DNA of 9,913 nucleotides. Source: Candidatus Latescibacterota bacterium. GTDB lineage: Bacteria > JAAXHH01 > JACQVL01. The notes beneath the pieces are model-generated. The model did not search any database, was not told the origin of the DNA, and was given only the letters and a program-made list of their open reading frames with translations. The stretch is taken from contig JACQVL010000339.1 of NCBI GenBank assembly GCA_016209865.1, positions 1-9,913 on the forward strand. The letters are read 5' to 3'. Shown here one piece after another: positions 6,184 through 9,913 of this stretch. Positions within the stretch are counted from its first letter, which is position 1. Every line of letters starts with the position of its first letter. The translations under genes were made by a program, and so were the position numbers.

Positions 6184-6248
6184 GGGAATCGCCGGACGCG
6201 CTCCATTCCCCAGTCCGTTTCCGAATTCGTGTCACTCCACCTGTGGAG
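6162..6248 (+). promoter_or_regulatory. candidate attenuator: competing RNA hairpins in the ilv leader
   Basis: GATTCCC (6164-6170) pairs perfectly with GGGAATC (6184-6190), extendable by GG:CC around one bulged base; the leader-peptide TAA (6181-6183) lies in its loop. The same GGGAAT (6184-6189) also pairs perfectly with ATTCCC (6205-6210), with an inner GGA:TCC stem, so the two structures exclude each other. CGGAC (6193-6197) can also pair with GTCCG (6213-6217), followed by a short TTT. A separate small hairpin CTCCAC/GTGGAG occupies 6235-6248. Stalling of a ribosome on the Leu codons would cover the first arm and favour the second hairpin. No long U-run follows, so the outcome may be Rho-dependent or translational rather than classic intrinsic termination. 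Positions 6249-6304 show nothing further. Confidence 0.4.
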
Positions 6249-6318
6249 AATGAATCAACTCAAGAACCGAGGATGCCGCATCTTGCATACCGGGTCGGTC
6301 GCATAAAGGGGGTCTCAC

Positions 6319-8055
6319 ATGGAATTGACAGGTGCTGAAATCGTCGCTGAGTGTTTGCTCAGGGAGAAGGTGGACCTCGTGTTTGGCCTGCCGGGCGGTG
6401 TGGTCATCCCCCTGTATGACGTGCTCCGGCGGACGCCCAAGATCCGCCATATCCTCGTCCGTCACGAGCAGGGCGCGGCGCACATGGCGGACGGGTACGC
6501 GCGCGCGACCGGGAAACCCGGCGTCTGCATCGTCTCCTCAGGGCCGGGGGCGACGAATACCGTGACCGGCATCGCCACCGCATACATGGACTCGATCCCG
6601 ATGGTGATCTTTACCGGCCAGGTGCCGGTCCATCTCATCGGCAACGACGCGTTCCAGGAGGCGGACATCGTCGGGATCACCCGGCCGATCACGAAGCATA
6701 ACTATCTGGTGAAGGAAGCCGGGGAAATCGCTGACGCGATCGCGGAAGCGTTCTACATCGCCACGACGGGCCGGCCGGGGCCGGTGTTGATCGACCTGCC
6801 CAAAGACGTGCAGGTCATGAAGGCGAAGTTTGAGTACCCTGAGCGCCCGCACGTCCGGGGGTACCGGCCGACGTATGAAGGCCATCCAGGCCAGATCAAG
6901 AAGGCGGTCGAGATGATCGTCGCGTCGAAACGGCCGGTGATCTACGTCGGCGGCGGGGCGATCCTCTCCGGGGCGGCCGACGAGGTTCGTGACCTCGCCT
7001 ATCGCGCGCGCGCGCCGGTGACGACGACCCTCATGGGTCTGGGCGCCTTCCCGGAGACCGACTCGCTCTCCCTCAAGATGTTGGGTATGCACGGGACGTG
7101 GTACGCCAACACCGCGGTCATGCAGTGTGACCTGCTGATCGCCATCGGGGCCCGGTTCGACGACCGGGTGACGGGCAAGTTGTCCGATTTCTCCCTCCAG
7201 TCCAAGAAGATCCACATCGTCATCGACCCGGCGGATATCGGGAAGAATGTGCAGGTCGACCTGCCGATCGTGGGGGATGTGAAACGGGTGCTCCAGCAAC
7301 TCAACCCGCTCATCACCAAACCGTTGGGTACCGACGAGTGGCTCCAGCAGATCGAAGTCTGGAAGCGGGAGCATCCGTTGACGTACGAGAGCACGGCCAG
7401 TTGCCATGAGGAAGGTCTGGACGGTGGGTCTGACGGCACTGCTCCCCCCTCGCACATCCCGCTCCGGGCGCAGTACGTCATCCAGAAGATCGGAGAGATG
7501 ACGCACGGGGACGCGATCGTGGTCACAGACGTCGGACAGCATCAGATGTGGGCGGCGCAGTGGTATGGGTTCACGAAACCCCGGAGCATGATTACCTCCG
7601 GGGGACTGGGGACGATGGGGTTCGGCCTGCCGGCCGCGATCGGGGTCGCCTTCGCTGTCAAGGACCGGCCGATCGTCGTCATCAGCGGGGATGGCAGCAT
7701 CCAGATGAACATCCAGGAAATGGCCACCGCGGTCGGCTGCCGGCTGCCGATCAAGATCGCCCTGTTGAACAACGGCTATCTCGGCATGGTCCGCCAGTGG
7801 CAAGACCTCTTCTACGGCAAACGGTTCTCGGAAGTCGACCTGCGGGAATCGAACCCGGACTTCGTCAAGCTGGCGGAAGCCTTCGGCGCGGTCGGGCTGC
7901 GGGTGTTTAAAGACGAGGACGTGGAAGAAGCGTTCGCGGAAGCGATGAAAGTCACGGATCGTCCCGTCCTGATCGATTTCGTCATCGGGGAGGAGGATAA
8001 TGTCTTCCCGATGATCCCGGCTGGCGCGGCTGCCCATGAGATGCGGGAGAGTTGA
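6319..8055 (+). CDS. ilvB: acetolactate synthase large (catalytic) subunit
   Basis: This ThDP-dependent enzyme condenses two pyruvates to acetolactate, or pyruvate with 2-ketobutyrate, opening valine/leucine and isoleucine synthesis. The 578-residue protein has the N-terminal pyrimidine-binding domain with GLPGG (23-27) and catalytic Glu50 in HEQGAAHMADGYARATG, a central FAD-type domain with IGARFDDRVTGK, and the ThDP-Mg motif running from GDGS (457-460) to NN (484-485). The following NGYLGMVRQWQ and the anabolic-type C-terminus separate it from catabolic, FAD-independent AlsS enzymes and from other ThDP family members. A somewhat Gly/Ser/Pro-rich linker (about 360-380) precedes the C-terminal domain. 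The ATG is preceded by AAGGGGG at six bases. It heads the ilvB-ilvN-ilvC-leuA operon. Confidence 0.96.
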   Translation: MELTGAEIVAECLLREKVDLVFGLPGGVVIPLYDVLRRTPKIRHILVRHEQGAAHMADGYARATGKPGVCIVSSGPGATNTVTGIATAYMDSIPMVIFTGQVPVHLIGNDAFQEADIVGITRPITKHNYLVKEAGEIADAIAEAFYIATTGRPGPVLIDLPKDVQVMKAKFEYPERPHVRGYRPTYEGHPGQIKKAVEMIVASKRPVIYVGGGAILSGAADEVRDLAYRARAPVTTTLMGLGAFPETDSLSLKMLGMHGTWYANTAVMQCDLLIAIGARFDDRVTGKLSDFSLQSKKIHIVIDPADIGKNVQVDLPIVGDVKRVLQQLNPLITKPLGTDEWLQQIEVWKREHPLTYESTASCHEEGLDGGSDGTAPPSHIPLRAQYVIQKIGEMTHGDAIVVTDVGQHQMWAAQWYGFTKPRSMITSGGLGTMGFGLPAAIGVAFAVKDRPIVVISGDGSIQMNIQEMATAVGCRLPIKIALLNNGYLGMVRQWQDLFYGKRFSEVDLRESNPDFVKLAEAFGAVGLRVFKDEDVEEAFAEAMKVTDRPVLIDFVIGEEDNVFPMIPAGAAAHEMRES

Positions 8056-8181
8056 CTGGAGAATGGGAACTGGGAACTGGAAAATGGGAAATGGGAAAGA
8101 GGAACTGGAAAAGACGATCAGAGTGAGGCCGTTCCCCTCTTTTTCCTGTTCCTGGCCATTTTCCATTTTCCATTTTCTGTG
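8055..8181. repeat. inverted heptamer array (AMTGGRA / TYCCAKT family)
   Basis: Eight consecutive heptamers run from 8055 to 8110: ACTGGAG, AATGGGA, ACTGGGA, ACTGGAA, AATGGGA, AATGGGA, AAGAGGA, ACTGGAA. After a spacer (8111-8138) complementary-type units run to about 8181, including two perfect TTCCATT (8161-8167, 8168-8174). TGGAAAATGG (8078-8087) has perfect complements at 8156-8165 and 8163-8172, and 8101-8113 pairs almost fully with 8139-8152, so a long imperfect hairpin is possible in the ilvB-ilvN mRNA. The array starts on the last base of the ilvB stop and ends just before the ilvN ribosome-binding site (AGGGAG, 8185-8190). Confidence 0.87.
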
Positions 8182-8196
8182 AGAAAGGGAGCGGGA

Positions 8197-8760
8197 ATGC
8201 GACGTCATACGATTTCTTTGATCGTCGAGAACAAGTTTGGAGTCCTGGCGCGCATCGCCGGCCTGTTCAGCGGCCGCGGGTTTAATATCGACAGCATCAG
8301 CGTCGGAGAATCCGTCGAACCCGGCACCGCCCGGATGACGATCGTCACGCAAGGGGATGAGATCATCATCGAACAGATCATGAAACAACTCAACCGGCTG
8401 ATCAACATCATCCGCGTCGTCGACCTGACGGACGACAGTTTCATCAACCGGGAATTGGCCCTCATCAAAGTCAACGCGAGTGCGGGCACGCGGCCGGAGA
8501 TCGTCCAGATCGCGGAAATCTTCCGGGCGAAGATCGTCGATATCAGTCAGAAGACCTTAACGATCGAGGCGACGGGGAACGAGGACAAGATCGACGCGGT
8601 CATCGGGATGCTGCGTCCGTTTGGGTTGAAGGAGATCGCCCGGACGGGACGGGTCGCCCTCAGCCGGGAGTACCGGGGCAAGGATCAGCCGCGTCAACCG
8701 GCCCCGGCGGCCCCGGTGTGGGAGCGGGAGCGGCTGAACATCGCGGCGGACCCAGCGTAA
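8197..8760 (+). CDS. ilvN: acetolactate synthase small (regulatory) subunit
   Basis: IlvN activates the IlvB catalytic subunit and usually confers valine feedback inhibition. With the ATG at 8197, which has AGGGAG at suitable spacing, the protein has 187 residues and begins [21 protein letters not shown]. Residues 5-75 form the ACT domain, with [20 protein letters not shown] (12-31) carrying the effector-site loop, and residues 80-160 form the ALS small-subunit C-terminal domain ([35 protein letters not shown]). About 25 Pro/Ala- and Arg-rich residues extend beyond the usual end near residue 162. A GTG at 8179 in the same frame is rejected because it lies in the repeat array. The gene follows ilvB by 141 bp and precedes ilvC by 26 bp. 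Confidence 0.95.
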   Translation: MRRHTISLIVENKFGVLARIAGLFSGRGFNIDSISVGESVEPGTARMTIVTQGDEIIIEQIMKQLNRLINIIRVVDLTDDSFINRELALIKVNASAGTRPEIVQIAEIFRAKIVDISQKTLTIEATGNEDKIDAVIGMLRPFGLKEIARTGRVALSREYRGKDQPRQPAPAAPVWERERLNIAADPA

Positions 8761-8786
8761 GCTTATTCTTCAAAGGAGCCTTCTAC

Positions 8787-9782
8787 ATGGCACGGATGTA
8801 CTATGACCGGGATGCGGATCTCGGCATCCTACGGGGGAAGAAGATCGCAGTCATCGGCTACGGCAGCCAGGGACACGCCCACTCACAGAACCTGAGGGAT
8901 TCCGGGCTGGATGTCATCGTCGGCCTCCGGCCGGGGAAATCCTGGGAGGCGGCGTCGAAGGATGGGTTCGAGCCGAGGATCGTGGCGGACGCGGTGGCTG
9001 AAGCGGACATTATCATGCTCCTCGTGAACGACGAATTACAGGCGCGGCTGTACAACGGGGAGATCAAACCGCATCTGAAGGTCGGGAACGCGCTGGCGTT
9101 CGCGCACGGGTTCAACATCCACTTCGGGCAGGTCGTGCCTCCCCCCGACATCGATGTCTTCATGGTCGCGCCGAAAGGTCCGGGCCATCTCGTTCGCCGG
9201 GTGTACACGGAAGGCGGCGGCGTGCCGTCGATCCTGGCCATCCACCAGGACACCACCGGAAAGGCCAGGGACATCGGCCTCGCCTACGCCAGGGGCATCG
9301 GAGCGACCCGGGCCGGGGTGATCGAGACGACGTTCAAGGAAGAGACGGAGACCGACTTGTTCGGCGAGCAGACCGTCCTCTGCGGGGGGTGCACCGCGCT
9401 CGTCCTCGCTGGGTTTGAGACGCTGGTCGAAGCCGGGTACCAGCCGGAGATCGCGTACTTCGAATGCCTCCACGAACTCAAGCTGATCGTCGACCTGATG
9501 TACGAAGGGGGCATCGAGCACATGCGCTACTCCATCAGCGATACGGCGGAGTACGGCGACCTGACACGCGGTCCTCGGATCATCACGGAGGAGACGCGCG
9601 CGGAGATGCAGCGGATCCTCAAGGCGATCCAGGCGGGCGAGTTCGCGCGGGAATGGATCGTCGAGAATCAGGCGAACCGGCCGGTGATGAACGCGCTGCG
9701 CCGTCACGCCGCCGAGCATCCGATCGTCACGGTCGGCCAGGAGCTCCGGAAGATGATGAGTTGGATCAAGAAATCGCGGTAA
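8787..9782 (+). CDS. ilvC: ketol-acid reductoisomerase (class I)
   Basis: IlvC isomerises and reduces acetolactate or acetohydroxybutyrate to the dihydroxy acid using Mg2+ and NAD(P)H. The 331-residue length is that of the short class I enzymes. The start is the ATG at 8787 with AAGGAG eight bases upstream; earlier in-frame codons overlap ilvN and are rejected. The Rossmann motif [13 protein letters not shown] spans 24-36, the cofactor-specificity loop after VGL is RPGKSW (48-53), His107 is the conserved active-site histidine, and the metal ligands Asp190, Glu194, Glu226 and Glu230, with Ser251, are all present at their standard numbers. The specificity loop appears about one residue shorter than the common seven-residue form. 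Gene order places it between acetolactate synthase and leuA, as expected. Confidence 0.97.
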   Translation: MARMYYDRDADLGILRGKKIAVIGYGSQGHAHSQNLRDSGLDVIVGLRPGKSWEAASKDGFEPRIVADAVAEADIIMLLVNDELQARLYNGEIKPHLKVGNALAFAHGFNIHFGQVVPPPDIDVFMVAPKGPGHLVRRVYTEGGGVPSILAIHQDTTGKARDIGLAYARGIGATRAGVIETTFKEETETDLFGEQTVLCGGCTALVLAGFETLVEAGYQPEIAYFECLHELKLIVDLMYEGGIEHMRYSISDTAEYGDLTRGPRIITEETRAEMQRILKAIQAGEFAREWIVENQANRPVMNALRRHAAEHPIVTVGQELRKMMSWIKKSR

Positions 9783-9805
9783 ACGCGACGTAAGGAGGTA
9801 GACCG

Positions 9806-9913
9806 ATGGAACTGCGCAAGGTTGATGTGTTTGATACGACCCTGCGGGATGGCGAGCAGGTCCCGGGGGCGTCGTTGAACCGGGATGAGAAATTGGAGAT
9901 CGCCTTTCAATTA
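9806..9913 (+). CDS. leuA: 2-isopropylmalate synthase, N-terminal fragment (cut by window edge)
   Basis: Thirty-six codons from an ATG at 9806, preceded by a near-perfect AAGGAGGT (9792-9799) six bases upstream. The fragment has [18 protein letters not shown] followed by RDEKLEIA, the N-terminal signature of the LeuA/homocitrate synthase/citramalate synthase TIM-barrel family: the Asp of DTTLRDGEQ ligates the metal and the Arg binds the 2-keto acid. GEQ-x-PGAS followed by EKLEIA fits LeuA better than citramalate synthase, which typically has GTQ. Val replaces the more usual Ser before PGAS. Context after ilvC also favours LeuA, the first step from 2-ketoisovalerate to leucine. Homocitrate synthase is not fully excluded from 36 residues. 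Confidence 0.82.
   Translation, partial: MELRKVDVFDTTLRDGEQVPGASLNRDEKLEIAFQL

Noticed and set aside
6193-6222. Classic intrinsic terminator in the ilv leader
   Set aside because: The stem is five base pairs with a large loop and only three T residues follow, too weak to call a terminator outright.
5970-6338. 122-residue plus-strand frame through the divergent region into ilvB
   Set aside because: It begins upstream of the promoter -35, overlaps ilvB in another frame and shows no domain-like composition.
1360-8181. CRISPR array interpretation of the spacer repeats
   Set aside because: Units are only 7-8 bases and directly tandem with no unique spacers of uniform length; there are no cas genes.
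8179-8196. GTG start for ilvN at 8179
   Set aside because: It lies within the end of the heptamer array and lacks a ribosome-binding site; the ATG at 8197 has AGGGAG upstream and begins at the usual family position.
6538-8388. 616-residue minus-strand open frame antisense to ilvB
   Set aside because: Composition is Asp/Arg/His-rich and antisense to a fully conserved ilvB; typical of high-GC antisense frames. It also runs through the heptamer array.
8718-8786. Upstream start for ilvC overlapping ilvN
   Set aside because: The ATG at 8787 has AAGGAG at ideal spacing and matches the usual N-terminus, and all catalytic residues then fall on their standard numbers.

Overview
The window is about 9.9 kb of GC-rich bacterial chromosome and consists almost entirely of housekeeping amino-acid biosynthesis genes in two divergent operons, plus the end of an envelope-protein operon. 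The organism cannot be named from this sequence alone. The acetylase-type DapH, an aminotransferase of the kind I associate with Aquificota and Nitrospirota, the compact ilvB-ilvN-ilvC-leuA order and the decorated spacers suggest a deep-branching Gram-negative lineage such as Nitrospirota or Methylomirabilota. That placement is tentative.

Layout. Positions 1-1359 (+) hold the tail of a probable HEAT-repeat protein, translationally coupled to a secreted DUF4097-type beta-solenoid protein. Positions 5848 down to 1371 (-) hold a probable operon: a membrane-anchored TPR protein, dapA, dapB, dapH and a class V aminotransferase. DapA, DapB and DapH make N-acetyl-L-2-amino-6-oxopimelate, committing carbon to the acetylase branch of diaminopimelate/lysine synthesis. 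The enzymes that complete that branch (aminotransferase PatA, deacetylase) are not recognisably here. Positions 5849-6318 are a divergent control region with one good sigma-70-like promoter in each direction. From 6319 to the end (+) lie ilvB, ilvN, ilvC and the start of leuA, the branched-chain amino-acid pathway. The roughly 290-nt leader ahead of ilvB encodes a short Leu/Val-rich peptide whose stop codon lies in the loop of a hairpin that competes with a second hairpin. This looks like an attenuation system.

The most unusual feature is in the spacers. Every spacer longer than 30 bp between co-directional genes, and the short convergent junction, carries a short tandem array of 7- or 8-base units. 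There are four sequence families: CGTTNNAA twice, TTCACTC, ACTCGTC preceded by a GTATGGRA-like block, and AMTGGRA. Several are arranged as inverted repeats able to fold as hairpins. Three run into the neighbouring reading frame and supply its last codons or its stop. The spacers that lack arrays are the very short ones (ilvN-ilvC, ilvC-leuA), the overlapping gene pairs and the promoter region.
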